DNA of 64,000 nucleotides from Woronichinia naegeliana WA131 (GCA_025370055.1 CP073041.1:4682272-4746271), one strand, 5' to 3'. Numbered from the stretch's first letter, positions 47,796 to 57,763 are shown. A program made the numbers and translations. Notes: a model not told the origin generated them from the letters alone.

Positions 47796-49034
47796 CAGAA
47801 CTTATGCATTGACAAAAAGACTAAAATGTGCATAATTTAGTTTTGGTAGCTTTAGATACAATTTTCTCTGAACTCTTGACAAAATCCTCTCCGATTTGAT
47901 TTCCTGACATAAGGGTGTCTCTTTTTACCGAACAAAGCCATGAGAAACATTACTAAGCCAACAACGGCTAAATGTAATAGGGCTATTTATACCTTATTTT
48001 TGCTCTGTGAGCCTAAATATGTAAGCTGTGTTCGGTTAGCTCAAATTCTGGGCAATTTATCTCATGACAGTATCAATCGGTTCTTGTGGCGAGAGGACTA
48101 TACACCCAAGGATTTATTCGATGAAGTGGCTCCGCAAATTGAACTAGAAGGCGGAACACTCAGTGTAGATGACACGGTAATTGACAGGCCTTATAGTAAC
48201 CAAGCCAAGGCTGAGTTAATCGATTACTTTTACTCAGGTAAACACAAAAAGGTAGTCAAGGGTATAAACGTGGTTACCCTATATTAGACCGACGGGCAGG
48301 GATTGTCAGTTCCTGTCAATTATCGAATAGTTAATAAACAGGAGGGAAAGACAAAACATGAATATTTCTTAGAGATGTTGGCAGAAGTAAAAGCTTGGGG
48401 ACTGAAGGCAGAGACAGCCACAGGAGATAGTTGGTATGCTTCGAAAAACAACCTGAATACCATTAAAGACAAGGGCTTTCAGGGATTGTTCGCTTTGGAA
48501 GCAAATCGTTTAGTCTCGGTTGAACTAGAAACTAAATATGTTCAAGTTCAAACTTTAGATATTCCTCAAGATGGCTTAATTGTTTATCTCAAACAAGTGG
48601 GACGAGTCAAGGTATTTAGAACGGTTCTCAAAAACGAAATTCGTTACTACGTGATGTTCGTCCCCAATTTAGATAAACTGGACTCAATCACCTGGAGAGA
48701 ATTCCAGAAAATTCATGATCAACATTGGGGAATTGAGGAGTATCATCGCGCCTTAAAACAAGTGTGTAATATTGAGAGGTTTCAAGTGAGAGAAAGTCGG
48801 GCGATAAGGACTCATATCTTTTGTGCCATTCGCTGCTTTGTTCAGTTAGAATGCCTCCGATTTAAAGGGCAAATTATCAATTGGTATTCCTTGCAGAGAA
48901 ATTTATTTACTGAGGTCATCCGCTCTTTTATTGTTAATAATTTAGAGTCTAACTGCCTTGACCTCAATAACTGGGAAGGAATAGTCTGAAGCTCAAATAC
49001 ACATTATGGAAATCCTGTCAATGCGTAAGTTCTG
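47796..49034 (+). mobile_element. IS701-family element
   Basis: 1239 bp with inverted ends CAGAACTTATGCATTGAC and CAGAACTTACGCATTGAC (one mismatch). I found no target duplication. Its left end is immediately against the ISAs1 element. Confidence 0.75.
47940..48989 (+). pseudogene. IS701-family transposase with an in-frame amber codon
   Basis: One frame of 349 codons with TAG at 48285-48287, within VVTLY-stop-TDGQGLSVPV, where relatives have a second tyrosine (TAT or TAC). The first part has LSVDDTVIDRPYSNQ, the second ATGDSWYASKNNL and DQHWGIEEYHRALKQVCN. A single substitution explains the break. Confidence 0.88.
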
Positions 49035-49060
49035 TTAACAGCAATTCTAAATTTGAAAAA

Positions 49061-50173
49061 TCAGGAGGAATTAGTGGCGGGTAGAGGGTCAAATGGCTCA
49101 AGCATAAAATCAAGAAGGTGTTGCCAGCTATCAAAGACAAAATAGGTAGTAAGAGTACGTAAATGGGAAAAAAAGCATCTTCGAGTCCCTAAAAGTAGTC
49201 GGATACGTTGGTAGGACTCATCTAAAAGCTGTAAAACGGTGTGAAACAAGAAAGCCAGTAAATTTAAGGTGAGCAAAAAGGTAGCAAGATGCTCGTCACC
49301 ATGTCCAAAATTGTGTTCTAGATGGTAGCCCTGAGTCTTAAGAGTATTATGGTTCTCATTTTCGGTTTTCCAACGAGAGCGAGCGACACTGACTAACTCA
49401 ACAATGTTATCGGCTTGGGGAAAAAGGTCGGTAATCCAATCGTTGTGAAAGAGAACCTGACCGTCAGAACGGCGAGTAACAGTGACCTCAAACCAATGAG
49501 TATTGAGGGCGGCGGAACCATCTCTTAGGGGCAAGTGATAAGTCCAACGATAATGATAGTCATGCCAATCGCGACCATGACGACGACGCTCATGGAAAGA
49601 GTAAACTTCCCCAATCTTCTCGGCATAGTCCAAAAACTCATAGAGAGTAGGGTGAGATTCAGGCAAACAGACAAAAAGATAGTGAAAGTGGTTTTGAAGA
49701 GCCTCTTCGCACATCGGTTGACGACTATAGAGGTCATCCCCCAATCATAGTAACGCTAAACGGGTCAAAGAATTCTCGATGTCTGTGGAGCCAACGTTTT
49801 GCCGCCGCTACCTCACAGTCCTGTTTCTCGTGACCATCTTGAGGAGTAATAAATTCAGGGTCAAGACTAATCACTGCTTTTTGCTGAGGTGAGACAATTA
49901 CCGGTAAAATTGCCGAATGAAAGTAAGTCACTGTCCCGTTTTTATGGGTTCGATGGGAACATTGCTCACAGTGAATATTTTGGGAGGAGAAATACTCTGT
50001 GCCATCTAGCGGAATTAGTAATTGCTTGTCTAACACCTCATACCGAGTCAATATTCCTCTGGTCTTTAGTAGTTGATAAATGTCACTAAACACCACAAAT
50101 AACGAATTGGCTTTGATTTTATCCAGGATATTGCGGATTTGATTGTCACTAGGTAGGGCTTGCTGAATAAGTA
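49061..50173 (-). pseudogene. ISNCY-like DDE transposase, truncated and frameshifted
   Basis: The N-terminal side is cut at 50173 by an IS5-type element; the frame is open to that edge (LIQQALPSDNQIRNIL...). It continues as IPLDGTEYFSSQNIHC and HEKQDCEVAAAKRWL. At 49749-49753 five G on the coding strand replace four, shifting from SVTMIG to the DDLYSRQPM frame, which runs to 49061 with ARSRWKTENENHNTLK carrying the catalytic Glu. The family assignment is tentative. The 5' end is not found on the other side of the IS5 element. Confidence 0.7.
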
Positions 50174-51861
50174 GGGCTTGCTGAAAAAGTCAAAAAACGA
50201 AAGAAATGTGGGTTAGGGAAGTATGGACTGAAAAAGCATAGATAACTTATCCTTATGGAAACAAATCAAAATACAGATTTTGTTTAATCTATTGTTCCTT
50301 TCTGTCTAAAAAGGTCAACACAAATCACTCCTCACAAAAGAGAGGAAAATTAACACCATTTTTCACAAGAAAAACGACTCTACAACTTTTTACTTTTTGT
50401 CTTCTGAAGTAGAGTAGAAAGATTCATTACCAAAAAGTTCATCGCAATTACCGTTTCCGAGGTCTCAGGTAGTTTGGCCATCACTCGACCAAGACTAAAT
50501 TTCCTCTTTCCCTGTCCGAATTTACCCTCAATGGCATTACGCACTCTTTCATCTGAGCGTGCCTCTTTCTTTTTTTCTTTGCTCACCTCTTTCGGCGGTC
50601 TTCCCAATCGGGGACCACTCATTCTTATATCCCTTTCTTTACAATAAGCTCGATTCGCTTTTGTTCGATAGATTTTATCCACATGAACCGATTCCGGATA
50701 ACATCCTGTTTCCCTTTTATATTCTTCTATTCGCGCTTGTAAATCTCCCGATTCGTTGTAATTATCCCAACTTAATTTGTCTAAGAAGACAAAGCCATTC
50801 ACATTACTTGCCGATATTTTAGCTCCAAACTCTACTGCTTTTCCCGCTTTTCCACGCACTATTGGACGCACGTGAGGTTGGCTTACACTCACAATTCTGT
50901 TTTCTACTTTATTTGTCTTTTTTTCATACATTTCTAACTGTTGCTCATACACTTTTCCTATCGTTACAAGCTCTTCTTGCTCTTTTTTCGTTAGTTTTTC
51001 TAACTTTGCTCCCTCTTCTATCATTTTTTCTATATCAGACAAGTTTCTTTTTATATATCCTAGTTGTTTTTTTGTTCCTTTTCTTCTTTCTTTTTTTGAC
51101 ACACGACGTTTTTTTGCTATGGCTAAGTACTCTTTTCTTGCCACTTCCCTATAAGTCCTCGGCTTTTCTTTCCTTTTCTCTTTTATTTCTTCATACAGCT
51201 TATCTATTATTTTTTCTGTTTTTTCTCTGGCATCATTCAATATTCCTATATCCGTTGGATATTTTATATCTGCTGGTGTACAAGTCGCATCTAACAATAA
51301 CTTTCCTTCATTTTCTTTTTTTTCTGACGCTACACCCGTCGCTTTTTTTTCTATTTCTTTATTAATTTTATTTATTAATTCCATTCCTATTTTTTTACGA
51401 AAATGAACCATCATTGACGCATTAAATGCTTCTTTGCTACTATAGCTTTCCATTCCTATAAAGTACTGTAAATAAGGGTTCTCTTTTATTTGTTCTACTG
51501 TTTCTCTGTCACTTTTTCCTGAAATTTCTTTGATAATTAATGCTCCTAATGCCATTCTAAATGATTTGGCTGGGGCTCCTTTTTTTTCTGTGAAGTTTTT
51601 TGCATATTCTTCCTCATATTCTTCCCAAAGAATCATTTTTGACATTTCTATCCAACGATTTTCGTCGTCTAACTGCCCGCCGAACAGATTTTTCAAGTTT
51701 TCTGGTGTTTCAATTGAGTACTGTTGCTTTCGGTACATCTGCTTTCTCTCTTCTTAATGCAATGGTTTTGAGGCATTCTACCCTATTTTCGTGCATTCTA
51801 GCGGTTCTTAATTCGCCTACTATTTTTCTCCGTAAAGGTTTCAGCTTTTTTCAGCAAGCCC
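50174..51861 (-). mobile_element. IS5-type element, intact copy without target duplication
   Basis: 1688 bp with the same GGGCTTGCTGAAAAA ends as the other copies. The flanks (TAAGTA on the left, CACTTA on the right) do not repeat, unlike copies 1, C and D, so the flanks come from different places. Confidence 0.88.
50380..51738 (-). CDS. IS5-family transposase (DUF772 type), intact
   Basis: 452 residues. The N-terminal DUF772 region has FRMALGALIIKEISGKSDRETV and NPYLQYFIGMESY. LLLDATCTPADIKYP gives the first Asp. A Lys/Glu-rich coiled region follows (about 160-270). VHVDKIYRTKANR has the second Asp, and RVRNAIEGKFGQGKRKF the Glu. The gene is very A-rich. It is practically the same as the intact copy at 59670. 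Confidence 0.88.
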   Translation of the reverse strand: MYRKQQYSIETPENLKNLFGGQLDDENRWIEMSKMILWEEYEEEYAKNFTEKKGAPAKSFRMALGALIIKEISGKSDRETVEQIKENPYLQYFIGMESYSSKEAFNASMMVHFRKKIGMELINKINKEIEKKATGVASEKKENEGKLLLDATCTPADIKYPTDIGILNDAREKTEKIIDKLYEEIKEKRKEKPRTYREVARKEYLAIAKKRRVSKKERRKGTKKQLGYIKRNLSDIEKMIEEGAKLEKLTKKEQEELVTIGKVYEQQLEMYEKKTNKVENRIVSVSQPHVRPIVRGKAGKAVEFGAKISASNVNGFVFLDKLSWDNYNESGDLQARIEEYKRETGCYPESVHVDKIYRTKANRAYCKERDIRMSGPRLGRPPKEVSKEKKKEARSDERVRNAIEGKFGQGKRKFSLGRVMAKLPETSETVIAMNFLVMNLSTLLQKTKSKKL

Positions 51862-51929
51862 CACTTACACGCCTCGAGAACTTCCCACTGTCCAGATAAA
51901 AAACTCAAATTTTTAAAATGTTTACGACA

Positions 51930-51980
51930 AAAATTTTATGGTTTAAGATAACAAAAATTAAGCCATAAAACTTTTATCAA
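51930..51980 (-). terminator. Inverted repeat after the PII-like genes
   Basis: ATAAAAGTTTTATGGCTTAA pairs with an imperfect complement (TTAAACCATAAAATTTTTGT) across a loop of about 11 bases. It directly follows the stop of the PII-like gene on the minus strand and ends in a T-rich stretch, so it probably terminates that transcript. Confidence 0.5.
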
Positions 51981-51990
51981 AGTTGAGGAA

Positions 51991-52284
51991 TTAATGTTCA
52001 ATCCATTGGGCATTGCTAGTAATACAAACACCACCTGCTTTTTTTAAGTAAGGATTAAGGTGTTCAGTTACATAATTAAGCTGCTTTTCGTTTGTGCAAA
52101 CAGTCATAATATAAATGCCCGAAAAGAAACAACTAAAATCGGAACAGGATTCGCCGCGATCGCCTCTGCCCGAAGTTTCATCAATGACTGTATAACCAGA
52201 AACTTTAGCCTGATCCAGTAGCTTTAAAACATCCTTAAATACGGCATGGTCAACAATCATTTCAACTTTGGTTACTTCTTGCAT
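51991..52284 (-). CDS. PII-like signalling protein
   Basis: 97 residues. VTKVEMIVDHAVFKDVLKLLDQ, VSGYTVIDETSGRGDRG, IYIMTVCTNEKQL, and the end KKAGGVCITSNAQWIEH match the short PII-like family with a ferredoxin-like fold and T-loop. Some relatives are encoded with bicarbonate transporters and bind adenine nucleotides; no such transporter is nearby here. AAGAGG seven bases before the ATG is a good ribosome site. It lies 39 bases after a truncated paralogue. The function is inferred only. Confidence 0.72.
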   Translation of the reverse strand: MQEVTKVEMIVDHAVFKDVLKLLDQAKVSGYTVIDETSGRGDRGESCSDFSCFFSGIYIMTVCTNEKQLNYVTEHLNPYLKKAGGVCITSNAQWIEH

Positions 52285-52323
52285 AAATACCTCTTAGGAA
52301 AGTCTATATTTTTAATAAAACTA

Positions 52324-52575
52324 TTAGTGGACTAACCAATTTGCCTCGGTGACTAAAAAGACACCACCCACCTTTTTAAGTAATGGTGTAATCATTTTTA
52401 CTAACTGTTCTAGTTGTTGTTCATTAGTGCAAACAGTCATAAAATAACTATTACTAAATTCCCTGTCCAAATCATTATAAGTTTTCCACAGCCTAACATT
52501 TTTAAGAGTTACGCATTGTGAAATTTTCCCTAATGTGAATGGACGAAATAAAGACGTTTGAGCCCTCCAGCACAA
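52324..52575 (-). pseudogene. Truncated PII-like paralogue
   Basis: From about 52506 down to 52324 the frame encodes the C-terminal half of a PII-like protein (TYNDLDREFSNSYFMTVCTNEQQ, then KKVGGVFLVTEANWLVH). Upstream codons to 52575 start with TTG and lie inside a repeat-bounded insertion, with no likeness to the family. The first half, including the T-loop base, is lost. Confidence 0.7.
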
Positions 52576-52688
52576 TGTCTAGGAACAGGTCTAATGACGA
52601 TAAATGTCGCCGAAACCCAAGCAAAAATATATCTTAGACTACCAATTTTTACTTATTCACAATTAAGGGCTTTTGCCAATGCGTAACT
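52507..52688. mobile_element. Candidate MITE with IS701-like ends
   Basis: AGTTACGCATTG at 52507-52518 and its exact inverse CAATGCGTAACT at 52677-52688 bound a 182-bp non-coding stretch. The ends resemble the IS701 terminus (ACTTACGCATTGAC). No target duplication is clear. It cuts the upstream PII-like gene. Confidence 0.5.
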
Positions 52689-52799
52689 TCTAACAGAAAG
52701 AAATATTATGGCGGATTGAATATTTTAATCTGCAAACTAATGTTTATAGCGATTGTGTTCTGGGAATGCCCCTGGTAAGCTCGGTATCGGTTCAGGTAC

Positions 52800-54401
52800 C
52801 TGACTTTTCCCGTTAAGTCCAAAATCCAGCAATGCAAACTTCTAGAGGCTTTATCTGGCAAGGGTTTGAGTAATGATTCTCTTGACAGGAAAAAAATATT
52901 CTGAAGCCATCATCCCGCTTATCGTTCAAATTTCAAAAACAAAGGATGAAGGGAGTATGAGACTGTAAAATGGAGAAAATCTTAAAGGGCAGGTCAAAAA
53001 ATGTTGGAATGGTGGACAAAAAACTTTGCCAGTTGTGAATTGGGAGACGAGAGGCTAAACAATCGTGCCTTCTCGATTGGGAAAAAGTTAAGTGAGGGGT
53101 TTGGAAAAGCCTTATCAGAAGTGTTTAAGGGAGGAAACGAGTTAAAGAGGGCCTATGAATTTTTGGGAATCCGAAAACAGACTTTGTCAAGATAATAGAG
53201 CCGCACTGTGAAATGACAACTGCCGCCGTAGAAGAATATAAGATAATGCTATCAGTCGGAGATACGACCTTCTTAGATTATCGCAATATCAAGGAAAAAA
53301 GGGAAGGGTATGGGCCGACTGGAAAAGGAGGGAATGGATTAATACTGCATAGTGCTTTAGCAATTGAGCCAGAAAAAGGACAAGTATTAGGTTTATTATG
53401 GCAAAAACTGTGGAATAGGGAGGTAAAAGAAAAGCCCCCAACAGATGAAACGGCGAAGCAGAAAAAAGAAAGACAGAAAGAACAAAGAAAAGCAGCTCGT
53501 CAAAGACCATTTGAGGAAAAAGAATCCTACAAATGGGTAGAGGCTCTAAACACCTGTGAGAAACAGGTAGAAAGTTCAACGAGGGTAATTCATGTATTTG
53601 ACAGAGAAGGAGATGTTTCAGAAGTCTTTGACTCAGTGCGTCAACTCAAGCATACAGGAGTGCTGGTCAGAGCGTCTCATAATCGTAGTTTAGACAAAAA
53701 TAGTGAACGACTTTGGCAACATTTGGAATCAGAACCGATTCGTTTTCATCAAGAAATCGAGATTCCGAGTACAGGAAAAAGAAAAGCACGGAAGGTTAAG
53801 CTTGCCGTCCGATTTTGCTCAGTTAATCTACGAACTCCCTATCGTTTTGATAATCGTGACCCGTTGAATGTCTATGCTGTTTATGCGACAGAAATCGATT
53901 GTCCCGAAGGCGAAACTCCTTTATCTTGGATGCTTCTGACTACAGAAGTTGTTGAGACTATTGAGATGGCTGTCACTATTCTTCGTTGGTACACCTACCG
54001 ATGGCGGGTTGAAGAATTTCATAAAGTCCTTAAGTCTGGTTGTCAGAGTGAGCGTTATCGACTTGCCTCTGATGGAATGAAAACTCTTTTGGGTTTTTTA
54101 AGTGTCATTGCTGTTGAACTTTTACACGTTACTTATCTTCATCGTACCCAGCCCGATGCTCTCGCGATTGAAATTCTTAATCCTCTTCAACTTCAGGTGT
54201 TAAAAGCAGCCGCCTCTCAAAAACTTCCCCCTATTTTGACTGTTGCTTGGGCTGTCGAGTCTGTTGCTTTTCTTGGTGGTTATCTTGAACATCGTCGTAA
54301 AACTCCTCTCGGTATCCAAGTCCTTTGGCGCGGTTGGTTGAAGTTGCATGACCTTTGCCAAGGCTGGCAGCTTGCAATCCGCACTTAACGGGAAAAGTCA
54401 G
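52800..54401 (+). mobile_element. Tn5-like IS4-family element, copy B
   Basis: 1602 bp with the same CTGACTTTTCCCGTTAA ends and content as copy A at 33851-35452. The flanks (GTTCAGGTAC and AGTAGCTGTT) do not repeat, so no target duplication is seen. The sequence right after it is an IS630 remnant. Confidence 0.88.
53001..54388 (+). pseudogene. Tn5-like transposase copy B, two frames
   Basis: Same structure as copy A: 64 codons at 53001-53195, then 391 codons in the -1 frame at 53213-54388, overlapping the stop region. The shift point is near GAATTTTTGGG (about 53157-53167), which is not a strong slippery heptamer. The DDE and YREKK-like motifs are intact in the second frame. Confidence 0.8.
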
Positions 54402-54433
54402 AGTAGCTGTTACACTCCCTCCGAACGATTACG

Positions 54434-54577
54434 TTAAATTTAATTGAAATACTATGGAAATTCATAAAATATGAATGGGTAGAAGTAAGTGCGTATGAAA
54501 GCAAAAAGAGTTTACGCAATTACCTCACAAAAGTGCTTGAAGGCTTCGGGACTGAGTATGTAATTAATTTTGCATGA
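54434..54577 (+). pseudogene. IS630-family transposase C-terminal remnant
   Basis: 47 codons reading LNLIEILWKFIKYEWVEV... and ending EGFGTEYVINFA-stop, the conserved IS630 end with the last catalytic Glu. The upstream part is lost at the edge of the Tn5-like element. The rest to 54721 shows no gene. Confidence 0.75.
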
Positions 54578-54721
54578 TCACTTACTTGCCAGTATTATCT
54601 GTTGTCATGAGAGTTTTTCTTATTTTCTTTGTCCTTGTTTTTAGTACGGAATGTGGGTAAAAAACAAAGGTAACGCTGTCAATACAGTTTGGATGCTCAA
54701 CAGCTTAGTTGGTGGATTTCT

Positions 54722-55411
54722 TCAATGATGAATTGTGCCATCGGGTAAGATCGCTCCTGCCAAAATTACGCCCGTTAGCTTGACCATCATCCGTTTGCCA
54801 ACGAGAATTTTCGCGCCCCGAAGATTGGCCTGACTTAAATCTGCGCCACTGAGATCAGCCCCAATCAAGTTGGCTTCCTGTAGGTTAGCAAAGCGGAGAT
54901 TCGCTTCCAGTAAATTGGCTCTAAATAAATTGGCCTGAAAGAGGTTGGCCTGTTCTAGGTTGATTTGATGAAGAAAGGCATCACTGAGGTCAGCATGACT
55001 GAGATCAGCTTGAATCAGTTTTCGCCCAGACAGATCCTTTTCTTTGAGATTGGCCCCTCGTAGATCTGCACCAGTCAAATCCTGATAGTAGGGACGTTTA
55101 TGGGATTCCCGTGGGGGATGAGTTGGCTCTCGATGGGTGACAGTTTGAGGTGGGCGACGATCGCCGTTCGGAGTCGTCGATGCTTTCGGGGTTGGAAGGG
55201 TAGAACAGTTAAGCAGTCGTAGCTGATCGCGCGCTTGGTTAATTTCCTTCAGTTTAATGGCGGCTTTTTCCTGTAAACGAGGATTATCCATTGGTAGGCG
55301 ATCGGGATGCCAGATAAAAGCCAGATCACGATAGGCTTGGTTAACCTCTTCCAAAGAAGCTCCCACCTCTAATCCCAATACCTGATAATAGTATTCACAG
55401 TTTGTCATCAC
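54722..55411 (-). CDS. J-domain protein with pentapeptide repeats
   Basis: 229 residues. Residues about 6-65 are a J domain (YYQVLGLEVGASLEEVNQAY, HPD at about 36-38), which stimulates Hsp70 ATPase. A Pro/Thr/Arg-rich linker spans about 70-108. Residues about 112-205 are pentapeptide repeats (A(D/N)LxxANL) forming a right-handed beta-helix of four to five turns. It would recruit a DnaK to a target bound by the helix; the target is unknown. The gene is divergent from pilM with a 284-base gap. Confidence 0.88.
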   Translation of the reverse strand: MMTNCEYYYQVLGLEVGASLEEVNQAYRDLAFIWHPDRLPMDNPRLQEKAAIKLKEINQARDQLRLLNCSTLPTPKASTTPNGDRRPPQTVTHREPTHPPRESHKRPYYQDLTGADLRGANLKEKDLSGRKLIQADLSHADLSDAFLHQINLEQANLFQANLFRANLLEANLRFANLQEANLIGADLSGADLSQANLRGAKILVGKRMMVKLTGVILAGAILPDGTIHH

Positions 55412-55601
55412 AACTTTAACCTCATTCCGATTCAGTTTTAGGCGGCTTTATACGGCGATCACTAAAAAGAGAGATGGCGCGATCGCAATCAATGGTTAAT
55501 CGTTTACTAGTTTTAAGGATAAGACGGTTTTTCAGATCACAAGCTTAAAAGAATCCAAAAAAATCAAAAGTTACCAAAAGTTCAAAATTTGTAATCTTTG
55601 C

Positions 55602-55629
55602 TTGACAGAATACTGGGATTGGATAGGAT
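55602..55629 (+). promoter_or_regulatory. Sigma-70 type promoter upstream of pilM
   Basis: TTGACA (55602-55607), a 16-base spacer and TAGGAT (55624-55629), about 65 bases before the pilM start. The -35 is perfect and the -10 moderate. Confidence 0.45.
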
Positions 55630-55695
55630 CGGTTTAGAACGCCTTCTCGCCTTGATTCTTGCTATTATCACTAGTCTGCGTTGGTATGAGGAAAT

Positions 55696-56808
55696 ATGTT
55701 CAGTCGTCTTAAAACTGTATTGAGTTCATTAGGCAGAGGGTCTCAAGGGGTAGGGTTAGAAATTACGCCTGAACGACTGAATTTAATTCAATTAGCAAAA
55801 CAAGGTCAAAATCACAAACTCAATAAGTACTGTTTTACCGCTCTACCGGAAGGCATTTTTGAGGAAGGCAAAATTATTGACTCTCCTACCCTCGCAGAGA
55901 TCATTCAGGAGATGTTCAGGGACAATAAAATAACCGCTAAAAAGATCGCCACAGCCGTCCCTATGCGAGAAGCCATTATTCGGATCATTCCAGTGCCAGC
56001 CGAACTAGATGAGCAAGAACTACGAGATATGATACTCAATCACGAAGCGGCTCTGTATTTACCCTATCCCCGTGAAGAAGTGGATCTGGATTACCAAAAA
56101 CTCGGCTTTTTTGAAGATGACGATGGCATTGAGAAAGTCCAAGTTTTATTAGTCGCCACTCGACGAGAAGTAACAGACTCCTATTTAGATACTTTTCAAC
56201 AAGCGGGTCTAGAAGTGGATATTTTAGAAATTAATAGTTTTGCCCTGATTCGCACCATTCGCGATGAACTGCGTCGATTTGGCTCTAAGGAAGCTGCTGT
56301 TCTAGTCGATATTGAGTTTGACAATACAGAAATTGCCATTATTGTAGATGGGGTTCCCCAATTTTCGCGTACTGTTCCTATTGGCACCTACCAGATGCAA
56401 AATGCCTTATCCAGGGCAATGAATTTGCCTCCCTCTCGCAACCCTGAAATTCTGCAAGGAATGACCATTCCTGTCACCCAGTTTGATACTCTAAGTACCC
56501 AGGGTACTGCGATTAACCCCGGCATGACAGCCCTAATGCGAGTGATGGGAGAATTGACAGATGAGTTAAGACGGTCTATTAATTTTTATCTCAATCAAGC
56601 TGAGGATTTAGAGGTTGTGCAATTGTTATTAGCCGGGCCCGGCGGCGGACTGATACAACTAGACGAGTATCTAACCCAACGTCTGAGTATTCCCAGTATG
56701 CACATTGATCCCTTTACCTCTTTAAATATTGATAGTGCTCAGGAAATTCCACTCGTGGAGCGTCCGAGTCTAGCTACTGTGCTGGGTTTAGGGTTAAGGG
56801 AAGCCTGA
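55696..56808 (+). CDS. pilM: Type IV pilus assembly protein PilM
   Basis: 370 residues with an actin-like (FtsA/MreB-like) fold. The N-terminus (GVGLEITPERLNLIQL), TAVPMREAIIRIIPVP, and VLVDIEFDNTEIAIIVDGVPQFSRTVPIG (nucleotide-binding phosphate loop) are typical, as is LLAGPGGGLIQLDEYL. PilM sits on the cytoplasmic face and binds the N-terminus of PilN. It is first of the pilMNO operon, with 47 bases to pilN. Confidence 0.93.
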   Translation: MFSRLKTVLSSLGRGSQGVGLEITPERLNLIQLAKQGQNHKLNKYCFTALPEGIFEEGKIIDSPTLAEIIQEMFRDNKITAKKIATAVPMREAIIRIIPVPAELDEQELRDMILNHEAALYLPYPREEVDLDYQKLGFFEDDDGIEKVQVLLVATRREVTDSYLDTFQQAGLEVDILEINSFALIRTIRDELRRFGSKEAAVLVDIEFDNTEIAIIVDGVPQFSRTVPIGTYQMQNALSRAMNLPPSRNPEILQGMTIPVTQFDTLSTQGTAINPGMTALMRVMGELTDELRRSINFYLNQAEDLEVVQLLLAGPGGGLIQLDEYLTQRLSIPSMHIDPFTSLNIDSAQEIPLVERPSLATVLGLGLREA

Positions 56809-56855
56809 ATACTTGGAATTCTCTCTGTTGCCCAACTATTGCCCCGTAAGGATCT

Positions 56856-57731
56856 ATGTATAGTTTAGACGTTAATTTTCTTAAAGATCGCAATCTTGAC
56901 TCCAACAAAGGCGTATTAACGACTCAAAAAGATGCGGGTTCCTCTCTAGAAAAACAATTACCAATTTACATCGGAGCCGGTGTTATGGCTCTCTTACCCT
57001 TGCTGGCGGGTTTAGCCATTTTATTTGTGTATTGGCAGAAGGATCAAACGCAGCAAAATATTCAAGCATTGGAAGCGGAATTAAGTCGTCTGAAAGCTCA
57101 GAATCAAAAAATTCTGGAACTAGAAGGAAAAACCAAAACCATTGAGGACGATATTGCCGGATTAGTGGGCGTATTTGATCAGATTAAACCTTGGTCTGCC
57201 ATCTTACAAGATTTGACCGATCAAACTCCCTTCGGAGTTCAATTGGCAAGTATTCAACAAACAGGGAAACAGTTAAACATTAGTGGTTTTGCGGTTAACT
57301 ATGCGGCTCTCAACGATTTTATGTTGATGCTGCAAAACTCTCAATTTCTCAAGGCGGATAAAACAAAATTAATGACCGCAGTCACATCGGCTCTACCTAT
57401 TTCAGGGGAAGGGGTAACTTCTGAGACGGATGATCCCATGACCACTCAGGGAACTTCCTTGATTCAAATCCCTAGAGGGGTAAAATATTCCATCCAAACA
57501 GAGTTAAGCGATACTCCCGATAAAGAATTAATGCCAGAACTGATTCGGAAAGGGGCGATCGGGTTGATTACCCGCTTTAAAACCCTAGAGCAAAAAGGTA
57601 TTCTACAATCTCCTTCACCATTGCCACCTCCAAACGTTGCACCAGCACCAGGGGCTAACCCGAATCCATCTACTTCGCCTATCATAAAATCTCCCACTCC
57701 TACATCGGCTAATTCCCCAGCTAAACCCTAA
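56856..57731 (+). CDS. pilN: Type IV pilus assembly protein PilN
   Basis: 291 residues. MYSLDVNFLKDRNLD holds the conserved N-terminal segment that binds PilM (NFLKDR in place of NLLPxR). One membrane helix is at about 36-58, followed by a coiled coil (about 63-95) and a ferredoxin-like periplasmic domain. The Pro/Ser/Asn-rich tail of about 45 residues is usual for cyanobacterial PilN. It lies between pilM and pilO. Confidence 0.9.
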   Translation: MYSLDVNFLKDRNLDSNKGVLTTQKDAGSSLEKQLPIYIGAGVMALLPLLAGLAILFVYWQKDQTQQNIQALEAELSRLKAQNQKILELEGKTKTIEDDIAGLVGVFDQIKPWSAILQDLTDQTPFGVQLASIQQTGKQLNISGFAVNYAALNDFMLMLQNSQFLKADKTKLMTAVTSALPISGEGVTSETDDPMTTQGTSLIQIPRGVKYSIQTELSDTPDKELMPELIRKGAIGLITRFKTLEQKGILQSPSPLPPPNVAPAPGANPNPSTSPIIKSPTPTSANSPAKP

Positions 57732-57763
57732 AGCGGCTCCTTTGAAGAGAAACGAAGACCATT

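Noticed and set aside
50154-50173. A second GGGCTTGCTGAA sequence next to the IS5 end looked like a duplicated terminal repeat.
   Set aside because: On the minus strand it is coding sequence of the ISNCY-like transposase (LIQQALP), so the likeness is probably chance, though it may have guided the rearrangement.
50862-51365. Plus-strand frame of 167 codons, extremely Phe/Leu-rich, repeated at each IS5 copy.
   Set aside because: It is the complement of the Lys/Glu-rich AAA-run coding region of the transposase, which reads as TTT/CTT on the other strand; not a membrane protein gene.
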